Shown: positions 44,354 to 55,000 of the stretch, one piece after another
How the letters are laid out: each line of letters begins with the position of its first letter
How positions within the stretch are numbered: the first letter of the stretch is position 1
Assembly: GCA_016720855.1 (NCBI GenBank)
Contig: JADKJU010000001.1
Span: 1,109,501 to 1,173,500, forward strand
Direction of reading: 5' to 3'
Source of the DNA: Betaproteobacteria bacterium
GTDB taxonomy: Bacteria > Pseudomonadota > Gammaproteobacteria > Burkholderiales > Usitatibacteraceae
DNA length: 64,000 bases
The notes under the pieces: model-generated
Databases searched by the model: none
What the model saw: only the letters and a program-made list of their open reading frames with translations
What the model was told of the DNA's origin: nothing
Made by a program: the position numbers and the translations under genes

Positions 44354-44361
44354 GGATCCCC

Positions 44362-44871
44362 ATGTCCGACCAATTCGTCGCCGAGATCCGCATCCTCGCC
44401 TGCAACTTCCCCCCCAAGGGCTGGGCCTTCTGCAACGGACAGCTGATACCGATCTCGCAGAACACGGCGCTGTTCTCCCTGGTGGGCACCTTTTACGGCG
44501 GAGACGGGAAGACCACGTTCGCCCTGCCCGACCTCCAGGGGCGCTTCCCGATGCACCCGCACCAGGGGCCGGGGCTGACGGACAGGGTCCTCGGCGAGAC
44601 CGGCGGACAGGAAGGCGTCGCGCTGCTCTCGAGCGAAATGCCCCAGCACACGCACACCCTCATGGGCGGGACGGGCACGCCCCAGCAATCGCCGTCGGGC
44701 AATGTCCCGGGCCAGTCTCCCGCGAAAAGCTACCACCCGGGACCGGCGACGGCGAGCAACTTCGACCTGCTGCAGCCGGCGGGAGGTGGCGCGCCTCACA
44801 ACAACATGCCTCCGTACCTGGTCCTCAATTTCTGCATCGCGCAGCAGGGCATCTTCCCGGCGCGCTCGTGA
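44362..44871 (+). CDS. Phage tail collar domain protein 3
   Basis: 169 residues from ATG 44362. It carries DQFVAEIRILACNFPPKGW, CNGQLIPISQNTALFSLVG, TFYGGDGKTTFALPDLQGR, MPQHTHTLMG and MPPYLVLNFCIAQQG. The variable region is Gly/Ser/Pro-rich. The upstream extension of this frame is a shadow of copy 2. A 30-bp gap separates it from the SBBP protein gene, so that giant gene may be cotranscribed with the collar set. Confidence 0.88.
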   Translation: MSDQFVAEIRILACNFPPKGWAFCNGQLIPISQNTALFSLVGTFYGGDGKTTFALPDLQGRFPMHPHQGPGLTDRVLGETGGQEGVALLSSEMPQHTHTLMGGTGTPQQSPSGNVPGQSPAKSYHPGPATASNFDLLQPAGGGAPHNNMPPYLVLNFCIAQQGIFPARS

Positions 44872-44901
44872 CCGATTCCCCCGTGAATCTTGGAGAGCTC
44901 C

Positions 44902-47900
44902 ATGCGTAGGCTTCACGCCGGACTCGCCGTCGCCCTCCTCGCCTGCTCGACGGCCTGCCTCGCGGCGCCGGATACGCGCCTCGTGGCGAAGTCGCTCGCG
45001 AGCCGCGGCGACCGCTTCATCCAGGCGCCGGCCTCCCGGGCAGGCGATCGCTTCGTCAACATGGCCTCCGATATGGCGGTCGTCTACGACGCGGGAGCCA
45101 TCGAAGTGCGGCCGCGCGACGCCTCGCATTCGAGCCTGGACAAGTCCCAGGCGCGGCCCGCGTTGCGCTACGAGTTCGCCGCGGCGAACCCGTCGAGTCC
45201 CCAGGGGCTCGACGATTCCGGCGTCACCTACAACTTCCTCGTGGGCGCGCGGGAGAACTGGGCCACGGGCCTGAAGAGCTACGCGCACGTCGCCTATCGC
45301 GGCCTGTGGCCCGGGATCGAGGCCACCTACTCCGGCGACTCGGGCATCATCAAGTACCACTTCGACGTGGCCGCCGGCGCCGACGCGAGGCGAATCGCCT
45401 TCATCGTGCGCGGCGCGGACGACGCCCGCATCACGGAGGACGGCGCGGTCGAATGGATTGTCGGCGGCAAGCGCTTGCGCGACGAGAGGCCGGTGGCCTT
45501 CCAGAGCACAGCCAAGGGCGACGCCATCGTGCCGGCCTCGTTCACGCTCGCCCCCGCGGGCCCCGGCGCGTGGCGGCTCGCCTTCGAATTGGGCGACTAC
45601 GACCGCGAGAAGGCGCTCACGCTCGACCCGGCATGGACCGCGTTCTCGGGCCTCGTGGGCGGAAACGCCTCCGACCAGGTGTATGGCGTGGCGCGCGATG
45701 CCTCGGGCAACGCCTACGCGTGCGGCGCTACCGCCTCGACCGACCTTCCCACGCTCTCGGCTTATGACGGTGGCGCCAACGGATCGGACGATGCCTTCCT
45801 CGTCAAGTTCAACGCCGCCGGCACGCCGCAGTTCGTGACCTATTTCGGCGGCTCGGGATTCGACGCTTGCACCGGCATCGCGATCAACGCCGCGGACGGC
45901 TCGATCCACGTGGCGGGCGGCACGACCTCCACGAATTTCCCTTTCAGCGGAACGGGGGACGCCGCGTTCAGGCGCGCCAAGTCGACGGGCGACCGCGACG
46001 CCTTCGTGGCGAAGTTCGGCGCGGCCGGCAACACGCTCGCCTATGCCGGCGTGATCGGCGGCATCGACGACGACCAGGCGATGGCCATCGCTCTCGACAG
46101 CGCCGGCCGTGCCTACGTGACGGGATACACGAACGGAACGAGTTTCCCGTTCGTCACGGGCCCCGGGGCGTTCACCGGCTGCGTCATGTGCGCCTTCGTC
46201 GCCCGGATCGGCGCCACCGGCGTCGCGACGGAATACGCCGGGTCCTTCCTCGGCAACGGCACCGTCCAGGCGGGACGCGGGATCGCGGTCGCCGCGGACG
46301 GCAGCGCGTACGTGGTGGGCGAGACCAACGCGACGACCGGGCTTCCCGCGATGGCCGGCACGTTCCGCACGACCGCGGGCAACGGCGACGGCGACGGATT
46401 CGTCTCCAAGGTGAGCCCCGCCGGCACCTCGTCGTACTTCACGATCCTCGCGGGCGTGGCCACGGGCGCCCAGACGGGCGTCGATCGCGCCCTTGGCGTT
46501 GCGATCGATTTCGACGGCACGATCCTCGTGGTCGGCGAGACCGACTCCGGCAGCTTCCCCGCCAACAATGCCGGAACGCAGCAGGGCGCGTCGACCGGCT
46601 TGCAGGGAGCGCCGTCGGGGAACATGGACGGCTTCATCGTCCGCCTCGCCGGGGACGCCTCCGCCGTGAGCGCGCGCAGCTATGTCGGCGGCTCGCGCTT
46701 CGATACCGTGGAGGGCGTCGCGGTCGATGGCGCGGGCGGCGTGTACGTCGCCGGGACCACTTCCAACACCAACGGCGCGGGAGGTGGCACGAACGGCTTT
46801 CCCGCGATCGCGACCACGGGACTGAGCGTCACGAATCTCGGCCAGCAGGACGGCTTCCTCGCGCGCGTCCTCAGCAGCGCCGCGCCGACCTTCGCGGGGT
46901 TCGCGGGCGGCGCCTCGAGCGACGCGATGCACGCCATCGCCGCCACGCCGGACCGCATTCTCTCGCTCGGCGGAGCCACGGCCGCGACCAGCGGCCTCCC
47001 GAACACGACTACCGGCGCGCTCTCCGGCGGCGCGAGCGCCTCCAACGGCGTCGTGCTCCGCGTGAATCCCTTCGGCCCACCCGCCACGCTGTCCCTCGTC
47101 TCGGGCACCCCGCAGTCGGCGACCGTGAACGCGGCCTTCGGAGCGCCGCTGACGGTGAAGCTCGCCGATGTGGACGGCATCGGACTCGAGGGCGTGAGCG
47201 TGACGTTCACCGCCCCGGCCTCGGGCGCCTCCGCAAGCCTTTCGCCGGCCGCGACGGTCTCGACGGACTCCTCGGGCATCGCGCAAGTCTCCGTCACCGC
47301 GAACGCGACGGGCGGTGGCCCGTACAACGTCGTGGCCTCTTCCGCGGGCGTGGCCTCCGTCAACTTCGCCCTCACCAACAACAAGCTGGGCCAGGCGATC
47401 ACGTTCCCGGCGGTGACGGCGCCGCGCTTCGTCGCACTGGGAGCGTTCGGCGTTTCCGCCTCGGCCACCTCGGGCCTGGCGGTCTCGTTCTCCTCCGCGA
47501 CGGCGGGCATCTGCACCGTCGCCGGAACGACCGTCACCATGGTGGCCGCCGGCACGTGCACGATCGTGGCAAGCCAGGCAGGCGACCCCACCTACAATTC
47601 GGCGACGCCCGTCCCGCAGGACATCGCCCTCGTCGCCACGGCCCTGCCCGTCGACTTCAACCGCGACGGCAAGCCCGACATCCTGTGGCGCAACACGGCG
47701 AACGGCGCCACCTACATCTGGCACATGAACGGGACGGCCTTCGTCCCGCCCGACCAATTGCTCGCGTCGCTGGATCCCTCGTGGACGCTGCAGGGCGTCG
47801 CCGACTTCAACGGGGACGGCCACCCGGACGTTGTCTGGCGCAATTCGGCCACGGGCGACTGCTTCGTCTGGTATTTCGTGAACGGCGTCTTCACCGGGAC

Positions 47901-48411
47901 GGATGCTTTCCTCTTCAGCCTGCCGCCCGAGTGGGTGATCCAGGGGGTCGCGGACTTCAACAAGGATGGCAAGCCCGATTTCCTGATGCGCAACGTGGTG
48001 AGCGGGAACGCCTTCGTGTGGTACTTCGACAACGCCAGCCCGATCGGCGACCAGTTCCTGGTCAGCATCGATCCCACGTGGAAAGTGGAAGCGGTGGGCG
48101 ACATCGACCTCGACGGGCAGCCGGACCTGCTCTTCCGCAGCACGGTCTCGGGTCTCGCGTTCGCGTGGAACACGCAGTACAGCGGCGGCGTCCTGAGCCT
48201 GGGCGCGTCGAGCCCGATGATCTTCGCCGTCGACCCGGTGTGGGAGGTGGTGCAGCTGGCGGACTGGAACGGGGACGGGAAACCCGACCTGCTCTTCCGC
48301 AACGCGGCGACGGGTCTCGTCTTCGTCTGGTACCTCGACGGCGTCACCCTGGGCGCCTCCGACTTCGTGTTCCAGATCGATCCCAGCTGGGAAATCGTGC
48401 CGAGGCGGTAG
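44902..48411 (+). CDS. Secreted SBBP-type seven-bladed propeller protein with shared C-terminal module (member 7)
   Basis: 1169 residues from ATG 44902 (GGAGAG upstream). Signal peptide (MRRLHAGLAVALLACSTAC, cleavage near CLA-A), then a region of about 230 residues typical of proteins preceding SBBP repeats (YNFLVGARENWATGLKSYAHV, WPGIEATYSGDSGIIKYHF), seven SBBP repeats (DNA about 45650-47080) each with a strand like GVAVDGAGGVYVAGTT, an invasin-like Ig domain (about 47090-47390), another beta domain, and the five-repeat module (47648-48408) ending IDPSWEIVPRR. Seven repeats make one complete propeller. It lies downstream of the collar genes and converges on the Ser/Thr kinase gene. Confidence 0.9.
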   Translation: MRRLHAGLAVALLACSTACLAAPDTRLVAKSLASRGDRFIQAPASRAGDRFVNMASDMAVVYDAGAIEVRPRDASHSSLDKSQARPALRYEFAAANPSSPQGLDDSGVTYNFLVGARENWATGLKSYAHVAYRGLWPGIEATYSGDSGIIKYHFDVAAGADARRIAFIVRGADDARITEDGAVEWIVGGKRLRDERPVAFQSTAKGDAIVPASFTLAPAGPGAWRLAFELGDYDREKALTLDPAWTAFSGLVGGNASDQVYGVARDASGNAYACGATASTDLPTLSAYDGGANGSDDAFLVKFNAAGTPQFVTYFGGSGFDACTGIAINAADGSIHVAGGTTSTNFPFSGTGDAAFRRAKSTGDRDAFVAKFGAAGNTLAYAGVIGGIDDDQAMAIALDSAGRAYVTGYTNGTSFPFVTGPGAFTGCVMCAFVARIGATGVATEYAGSFLGNGTVQAGRGIAVAADGSAYVVGETNATTGLPAMAGTFRTTAGNGDGDGFVSKVSPAGTSSYFTILAGVATGAQTGVDRALGVAIDFDGTILVVGETDSGSFPANNAGTQQGASTGLQGAPSGNMDGFIVRLAGDASAVSARSYVGGSRFDTVEGVAVDGAGGVYVAGTTSNTNGAGGGTNGFPAIATTGLSVTNLGQQDGFLARVLSSAAPTFAGFAGGASSDAMHAIAATPDRILSLGGATAATSGLPNTTTGALSGGASASNGVVLRVNPFGPPATLSLVSGTPQSATVNAAFGAPLTVKLADVDGIGLEGVSVTFTAPASGASASLSPAATVSTDSSGIAQVSVTANATGGGPYNVVASSAGVASVNFALTNNKLGQAITFPAVTAPRFVALGAFGVSASATSGLAVSFSSATAGICTVAGTTVTMVAAGTCTIVASQAGDPTYNSATPVPQDIALVATALPVDFNRDGKPDILWRNTANGATYIWHMNGTAFVPPDQLLASLDPSWTLQGVADFNGDGHPDVVWRNSATGDCFVWYFVNGVFTGTDAFLFSLPPEWVIQGVADFNKDGKPDFLMRNVVSGNAFVWYFDNASPIGDQFLVSIDPTWKVEAVGDIDLDGQPDLLFRSTVSGLAFAWNTQYSGGVLSLGASSPMIFAVDPVWEVVQLADWNGDGKPDLLFRNAATGLVFVWYLDGVTLGASDFVFQIDPSWEIVPRR

Positions 48412-48477
48412 GGCCCGAGCAAGGCCCCGGGGTCCGGGCCCTGCACGGCCTCCGCCCCGGAAAACCTCGAGGGGCGG
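48411..48477. terminator. Bidirectional terminator between convergent genes
   Basis: GGGCCCG (48411-48417) pairs with CGGGCCC (48435-48441), and CCGCCCC (48452-48458) pairs with GGGGCGG (48471-48477) around a loop containing GGAAAACC. They fill the 70 bp between the SBBP and kinase stop codons. Confidence 0.5.
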
Positions 48478-48481
48478 CGCT

Positions 48482-51385
48482 TCAGCTGCGACAACTCGTG
48501 CCGACGGCGCGGGCCTCCGCGAACCAGGGACTTCCGGCGACCTGCAAGCCCTCCCAGATTCGGACGACCTCGCCCGCATCGCGCGCGCAATCGGCCGCGC
48601 GCCCCTCGGCACGCGCGATCGTGGCCGAGGCGAGGAGCGCCGGCGGGTAGTGCAGCGGGTAGTCTCGCGGGTCGGTGCGGGCCCGGATGTGCGCGATCAC
48701 GCGGTCGATCGTGGCGCGCGCCTCGGCAGTCCTTCCCGCCGCGAGGAGCGCCCGTCCCGCGATCGTGTTCACGTTGACGAACTCCTCGGAGAACGCCTCC
48801 GGCTCCGCTGCCTCGGTGCCATAGCGGTAGCCCTCGAAGCCGAGGATCGCGAACGCGCCCGCTGGATCGCGCTGCATCACGCGCAGGCGCGCCGCCGGGG
48901 TGCGGTAGGCGTAGTTGCCCTGGAGGAACGACTTCGACTTGCCGTCGTTCAGCGCGTCGACTTTCGCGAGCGTGGCGGACGCATCCGCTGCGCGGCCCTC
49001 GGCCTGATGCACCAGCGCGAGCGTCACGAGCCGCGTCATGGCGCCGACCCGGTCGACCGCCGCGAACTGCTCCGCCTGGTCCGGCACGAGGGTGAGCGCG
49101 CGCCGCGCTTCCTTCAGGTCGCCGATCTCGAAGCGCAGCACCGCCAGGTTGTTGAGGCTCGTGAGCTGGCTGAAGTCGAGCTTCGCCCCGGGTTTCACGT
49201 CGCCCACCTGCGCGCGCAGGAGCGCCTCGGCCTCGGCCACGCGGCCGTTGTTGGCGAGGAACTGCGCGTACACCGAGCGGAAGAACTTTGCGCGCGGCAA
49301 CTCCGGCCCGTAGCGCCGGTCGAACTCGGAGAGCGTCTGCGCCAGGTGCGTGATCGCCGCGGCGATGCGCCCGCGCACGGCCATCGCGATCGCGAGCGCG
49401 CCGCGGATCTGCAGGTACTGCTGGTAGTCGCTGCTGCCCGAGCCGGGGAAGACGCGGATGGCCTCGGTGGCGTAACGCTCGACCGCGTCCCAATGAGCGT
49501 GGCTGCCGTGCACCAGCGCGAGCCGCGCCAGCACGGTGAAGTGGAGCGCCCCGCCGCCGAATCGCCGCTCGGCCACGGTGAGCGCCTGCTCTAGGCGGCG
49601 CACCTCGTCGGCGTAGGGCACCATGCCGCTGCCGATCGCGACGGAGTTCACCTTGACGAAGATCTCGTCGGAGGGCTTCTCCCCGGGCGCGGCGAGCGCC
49701 AGGAGCTTCGCGTAGGCGGCGAGCGCTTCCTCCCGCTTGCCGACGATGGTCGCGTTGAGCGCGAGCCCTGCGAGGACCTGGAAGCGCAGCTCCGGAGACG
49801 CCGCGGCCTCGCCTTCCAGGATCGTGGACGCCTCGCCGAAGAGCTCGAGCGCCCGGGGGCGCTCCTCGAGGTCGGAGAGGATCTCGCCCACGGTCGCGAG
49901 GAGCTCCGCCTTCGTGAGGGGCTGGTCGACGAGCGCCGTCCTTAGCCTCGGCACCGACTCGCGCATCAGCTCGAGGACGGTCATGGCTCGCGCCTTCGCC
50001 GCGTCGGGCTGCGCCCGCGTGTTCTTGCGGAAGAGCGAATGGAGGAAGTCCTTCACTTCCTCGGCGCGATGCGCTTCGGCGAGCGCCACGCGCGACTGCT
50101 CGCGCGCCTCGCCAGCCTGCCACAGCGCCACCGCGAGCCCCACGGCGAGCGAGGCCACGACCGCCGCCGCCGCCGAAGCAGCGAGCCAGTTCCGCGCCAG
50201 GAACTTGCGCGCGCGGTAGGCCGCGCTGTCGGGGCGCGCGAGCACGGGCCGCCCGTCGAGATAGCGCGCGATATCCTCGCGCAGCGCGGCCGCGGTCGCA
50301 TAGCGCTCCTCGGGTCGCTTCTTGAGACACTTGAGGACGATCGTGTCGAGGTCGCCGGCGAGCGCGCGCCGCAGACGCGCGGGCGATTCGTGCAGACGGC
50401 CCGCGAACGACGCCTCGAGCGCCGCGCTCGGGCGGACGGTCTCCGCGGAAAGGATCGCTTCCTCGAGCTCGGCCGCGGAGCCGCGCCGCAGCCGGTAGGG
50501 CCGGCCGCCCGTGAGCAACTGGAAAAGCGTGATACCGAGGGAATAGACGTCGCTCGCCACGGTGAGGGTTGCGCCGGAGACCTGCTCCGGCGAGGCGTAG
50601 TCCGGCGTGAGCGCGCGGCCGGCGACGCGCGTGAGCTGGGTAGAATCGGCGCTGCCCGCGTCGTCCATCAGCTTCGCGATGCCGAAGTCGAGGAGCTTCA
50701 CCTCGCCGGTCGCGGTGACGAGGATGTTGGCAGGCTTGAGGTCGCGGTGCAGCACGAGCGCGCCGTGCGCGTAGGCGACGGCTTCGAGCACGCGCTGGAA
50801 GAGCGCGAGGCGCGCGCGGAGCCCCAGCGCGCGGGCGTCGCACCAGGCCGGGAGCGATTCCCCGTCCACGAACTCCAGCGCGAGGAAGGGAACGCCCGCG
50901 CTCGTCGTCCCGGCTTCGAGAAGTCGCGCAATGCCGGGGTGGTTCAACGCGGCGAGGATCGCTCCTTCGCGCGCGAGGCGCTCGGCGGCCCCGCGCCCTG
51001 AAGCCGCGAGCGCCGGCATCTTCAGCGCGACGGGGGGAAGCGACGCGTCGCCGGCCTTGCGCGCGAGCCACACGGTGCCCATCCCGCCGCGGCCGAGCGC
51101 GCGCTCGAGCACGAAGCCGCCGATGTCGTCGCCGGGCGCGTGGCCGCCATCGTCGTCGTCGGGCGCGGCGGCGAGCGCGCCGGCACCGGCTTCCACCTGG
51201 TCGAGCGCGCGGGCGTCGGCGCCGCGCTCGAGCAGGCGCGCGAGCTCGTCCCGCAGGTCCGCGTCTTCTGGCGGCAGGGTCTCGAGCCACGCCTCGCGCC
51301 CGGGCGCCGGGATATCCAGCGCCTCGTCGAGCTTCGCGAGCAGGCGCCGGTAGCGCTCGGGCGTGCGGTCGGCGGACACGGTCAT
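48482..51385 (-). CDS. Membrane Ser/Thr protein kinase with C-terminal TPR sensor region
   Basis: 967 residues from ATG 51385, which overlaps the sigma-factor stop (ATGA). The kinase domain (about 90-380) has all key residues: GRGGMG loop 98-103, Lys122 (VALK), HRDLKPAN with Asp215, DFG 233-235, SPEQ near 266 and SDVYSLG near 279. A single membrane helix (about 400-422) is followed by ~540 residues of TPR-like helical repeats, probably periplasmic. This is the Hanks-type kinase usually encoded with an ECF sigma factor. A role in relaying an envelope signal to the overlapping sigma factor is likely from family context; the ligand is unknown. Confidence 0.92.
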   Translation of the reverse strand: MTVSADRTPERYRRLLAKLDEALDIPAPGREAWLETLPPEDADLRDELARLLERGADARALDQVEAGAGALAAAPDDDDGGHAPGDDIGGFVLERALGRGGMGTVWLARKAGDASLPPVALKMPALAASGRGAAERLAREGAILAALNHPGIARLLEAGTTSAGVPFLALEFVDGESLPAWCDARALGLRARLALFQRVLEAVAYAHGALVLHRDLKPANILVTATGEVKLLDFGIAKLMDDAGSADSTQLTRVAGRALTPDYASPEQVSGATLTVASDVYSLGITLFQLLTGGRPYRLRRGSAAELEEAILSAETVRPSAALEASFAGRLHESPARLRRALAGDLDTIVLKCLKKRPEERYATAAALREDIARYLDGRPVLARPDSAAYRARKFLARNWLAASAAAAVVASLAVGLAVALWQAGEAREQSRVALAEAHRAEEVKDFLHSLFRKNTRAQPDAAKARAMTVLELMRESVPRLRTALVDQPLTKAELLATVGEILSDLEERPRALELFGEASTILEGEAAASPELRFQVLAGLALNATIVGKREEALAAYAKLLALAAPGEKPSDEIFVKVNSVAIGSGMVPYADEVRRLEQALTVAERRFGGGALHFTVLARLALVHGSHAHWDAVERYATEAIRVFPGSGSSDYQQYLQIRGALAIAMAVRGRIAAAITHLAQTLSEFDRRYGPELPRAKFFRSVYAQFLANNGRVAEAEALLRAQVGDVKPGAKLDFSQLTSLNNLAVLRFEIGDLKEARRALTLVPDQAEQFAAVDRVGAMTRLVTLALVHQAEGRAADASATLAKVDALNDGKSKSFLQGNYAYRTPAARLRVMQRDPAGAFAILGFEGYRYGTEAAEPEAFSEEFVNVNTIAGRALLAAGRTAEARATIDRVIAHIRARTDPRDYPLHYPPALLASATIARAEGRAADCARDAGEVVRIWEGLQVAGSPWFAEARAVGTSCRS

Positions 51386-51906
51386 CCCTCCGTGCGGATG
51401 GCGTCGGCGAGGATGAGGCGCGCCTTCTCCCATTCGCGGTAGAGCGTGCGCGGCGACATCTCGAGCGCCTCGGCCGCCTCCTCCGCGGTGAGCCCCGCGA
51501 AGAACCGCAGCTCGACGATGCGGGCAAGGCGCGCGTCGGCGGCCTCCAGCAGGTCGAGCGCCTCGTCGACGCGCAGCACCCCGTCCTCGAGCGTCACGTT
51601 CTCGAGGATGCGGCTGTTGAGCGTCGTACGCTCCAGGCCGCCGCCGCGGCGCTCGGCGTTCCGCGCCCGGGCGTGGTCCACGATCACCGAGCGCATCACC
51701 TTGGCTGCGTAGCAGAGGAAATGGCGCTCGTCCTCGGGCGTGAATCCCTTCGACTGCGCCACCCGAAGCCATGACTCGTGCACGAGGGCGGTGGTGTCCA
51801 GGAGGCCCGAGCGCTCGTGGCGGCGCAACTGCGCATGGGCGAGCCGGCGAAGTTCTTCGTAGGTGTCGGCGAAGCGGTCGGCGGTGGGGGGCAGCGGGTC
51901 GTCCAT
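51382..51906 (-). CDS. ECF-type RNA polymerase sigma factor of the kinase-linked group
   Basis: 174 residues from ATG 51906 (MDDPLPPTADRFADTYEELR). It has region 2 (RRLAHAQLRRHERSGLLDTT, ALVHESWLRV, FLCYAAKVMRSVIVDHAR) and region 4 with a helix-turn-helix (ELRFFAGLTAEEAAEALEMS, PRTLYREWEKARLIL). This is the ECF subgroup typically paired with Ser/Thr kinases (TIGR02999-like). The upstream extension to 52170 lacks domain features. It overlaps the kinase start by four bases, so the pair is coupled. It is divergent from the delta-60 protein gene 145 bp away, a plausible target (inference). Confidence 0.9.
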   Translation of the reverse strand: MDDPLPPTADRFADTYEELRRLAHAQLRRHERSGLLDTTALVHESWLRVAQSKGFTPEDERHFLCYAAKVMRSVIVDHARARNAERRGGGLERTTLNSRILENVTLEDGVLRVDEALDLLEAADARLARIVELRFFAGLTAEEAAEALEMSPRTLYREWEKARLILADAIRTEG

Positions 51907-52051
51907 GGCGGGCGGCCGGGAAGTCTCTTGAGGGCGTGGGGTTGCCCGAAGTCTAGCGCCCCCGGGACCGGTCTGGCAGTCGGGAGCCGCGGAATGCGTA
52001 TTTACAGGGTGAGACCCCGATTCGCCCACGGATCCACTGCGGAGCGTTGCC

Positions 52052-55000
52052 ATGAGTACACGATCGAGCCTTGCCGAACACCTCCTTGCCGCGTGCGCGC
52101 GCCTGCCATGGGGGACGGCTTGCGCCGCGCTGGGAAAAATCCTCGTGGCGGTCATCACGGTCCAGCCCATCGCCGCCCAGGCGAACCCCGGGACGCTCGA
52201 CGCCTCCTTCGGCTATGGCGGCACGGCGGCGACCCAGGTCCGCACGGGCTTCGATCACTTCAGCGCGGCGGCCGTGCGGCCCGACGGGCGTGTCGTCGCC
52301 GTGGGCAATTTCTGCACAGGCCCCTACGAGTCCCAGTTCGCGCAGTACGTCTGCACGGGATCGGCCGTCGTCATGCAGTGGACCGTCAGTGGCCAGCCGG
52401 ACGCCACCTTCGGTGTTGGCGGGCGTGTCGTGATCCCCGGTCTCGCCAGGGCGTTTTCGGTCGCGCTCCAGTCCGACGGCAAGGTCGTCGTGGGCGGCAT
52501 CGACACGAGCCTCTTCACCAAGCTGGCCCTCTTCCGGCTGACGACGGCAGGCCAGCCGGATGCTTCCTTCGGCTCGGCGGGCTTGGCATCGACCACCGTG
52601 GAGGGCGAGCCCAACGCGCTTGCCTTGCAGGCCGACGGCCGGATCGTCGTCGGCGGCGTCTACCGCCGGATCGACTCCGTCACGCGGTTCCTCGCGATGC
52701 GCTTCATGGCCTCGGGCGCCGTGGATACGTCCTTCGGCGGGGATGGCATCGGCGACGACACGCTGATCGGCGTGGCGACCGCGGTCGTCGTCCAGTCGGA
52801 CGGCCGCATCGCGCTCGCGGGCCGATACCCGGTCAGCAACTACAAAGACAATCTCGCGGTCGCGCGCCTGACCGCGTCAGGCTCGCTCGACAGCATGTTC
52901 GCCGTATCCGGCGTGCAGTCCTTCGACTTGCTCCACTGGGAACTGCCGCCGGGCGAGTCCACGATCCCCAGGGGCATCGCGCAGCAGCCCGGCGGCAAGC
53001 TGGTCGTCACGGGATCGAGCGCGGGACGTTTCTTCGCCGCGCGCCTTTCGACGGACGGGGCGGTCGACGCCTCCTTCGGGGCGTCGGGTTATTACTTCCG
53101 CACGCCGAGCGCCGCGCAACTCGTCTCCTCACCACGCTTGGCGATGCTCCCCGACGGCAGGATCCTGCTCGCCGCCTCCACCGCGCCCTCCGGCGAGCCT
53201 GGCCGCCTCACGCTGGTCCAGGTCACCGCGAACGGGTTCGACGACGCGGCATTCGGCATTTCCGGCCAGTCGATCGTGCCGGCCGGCCCGCCGCGCAACT
53301 TCGGCGCGCCGCTCGTCGTACGCATCCACGCGGGCGGCAAGCCGCAAGTGGCCGGGATCGTGAACGGCGCTTTTCTCCCCGACGTGCTCGAGGTCGATGT
53401 CGATCTCGTGGCGACCGCGAGCTTCTCGGCGGCCGGCGTGCTGGACGCGGCCTTCGGCACCTCGGGGCAGGTCTTCGCGCTGCCCGTGGCCAACGACGCG
53501 CGCATCCATGCGCTGGCGCAGGCGGGTTCATCCTTCCTGGGTTTCGGCGCGGTGGACGACGGCGCGAGGAGCCTTCTCGCCATTGCCCGGTACGACGGCG
53601 GCGGACGGTTGATGCCGTCGAGCTTCACGACGGCCAGGGGCGGCGTGGCGGTCGGGGAAACCGGGGACGAAAGCGCCGCGCTGGCCGCAACGCCCGCGGC
53701 ATTCAACAACTACGTCGGTTTCGCCGGCTGGCAGGCACAGGCGGGCACGAGCCGGTTCCTCGCGGGCGTCGTGGATGCTGCGACCAACTCCGTCGTCCTG
53801 TGGACGAACCATGCGGTCGGTGCCTCCGTCGACGTGGCCACCGCGGTCGCGTGGCAGTCGGGGCAGCTCGTCGTGGCGGGAAACACCTTCAACGGCACCC
53901 ACAACGACGCGGCCGTGATCCGCGTGGGCGTTCCCGGTCTTGCGATGGACGCGACGTTCGGCACCTCGGGCAAGAGCGTGTTCTCCTTCGGCAGCGGCGA
54001 CAGCAACGTGGCGGGAGCGGCCGTCCAGGCTGACGGCAAGATCGTCGTGGCGGGCTCCGTGTTCAACGGAACCGACTACGACTTCGCGCTTGCGCGGCTG
54101 AACGCGAACGGCACCCTGGACTCCTCCTTCGGCTCGGGCGGAATGGTGGTCACGCCGATCGGCGCCGGCAACGACTTCGGCCGCGCGGTGGCCATCCAGT
54201 CCGACGGTCTTATCGTCGTCGCCGGCACGGTCTATTCCTCGCTGACCGAGAGCAACGTCGCCGTGGCGCGGTACACGACAGCGGGCGCCCTCGACACCAC
54301 CTTCAATGGCACCGGCTTTCGTTCGATACCGTTCGCCGCGGGAGTGGACGACGCGCGCGCGCTCGCCATCCAGCCCGACGGGCGCATCCTCGTGACGGGC
54401 TCGGGCCAGAACGGTGCGACGAAGGACGTGATCGTGGCGAGGTTAACCACCGCGGGTGCGCTTGATACCTTCTTCAACGCCACCGGCAAGGTCACCACCA
54501 GCTTCAGCGCCGGCGACGACGAGGCCAATGCCGTAATCGTGCAGGCCAACGGCGCGATCGTGGTCGGCGGCAGCCTCAAGACGGGCGATTCGCAGGCCAT
54601 GCTCCTCGCGCGCTATGCGGGTGCGGACCCGCCGTTCGTGAGCGCGGTGAACCGCATCACGCCCAGCCCCGCGAGCATCACCCCGGTCCTCTTCGAGGTG
54701 CTCTTCAGCAAGCCGGTCACCGGTGTCGATGCCTCGGACTTCGCCCTCACCGTCACCGGCTCGGTCACGGGCGCGGCCATCACGGGCGTGTCGGGAAGCG
54801 GCGCCGAGTGGATCGTGACCGTATCGCGCACGGGCGGGGAAGGCACGATCCGGCTGGATGTGCTCGACAACGACACGATCGTCGATGGCGGCACCATTCC
54901 CCTCAACGGCACCGGCACCGGAACGACGTACGTGGCGGGGCAGGTGTTCTCCGTCCACGTGCCGGTGACCATCACCACCACGACGCTGCCCTCGGTCACG

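Noticed and set aside
43326..44871. Three tail-collar genes considered as a prophage remnant
   Set aside because: No capsid, portal, terminase, integrase or lysis genes are near. Stand-alone tandem collar genes with DUF6916/GNAT partners occur in bacterial chromosomes.
47712..51527. 1271-codon minus-strand frame overlapping the Ser/Thr kinase and SBBP genes
   Set aside because: It is a shifted shadow of the kinase frame (Arg/Ala-rich, no motifs) that also crosses the terminators and the convergent gene end.
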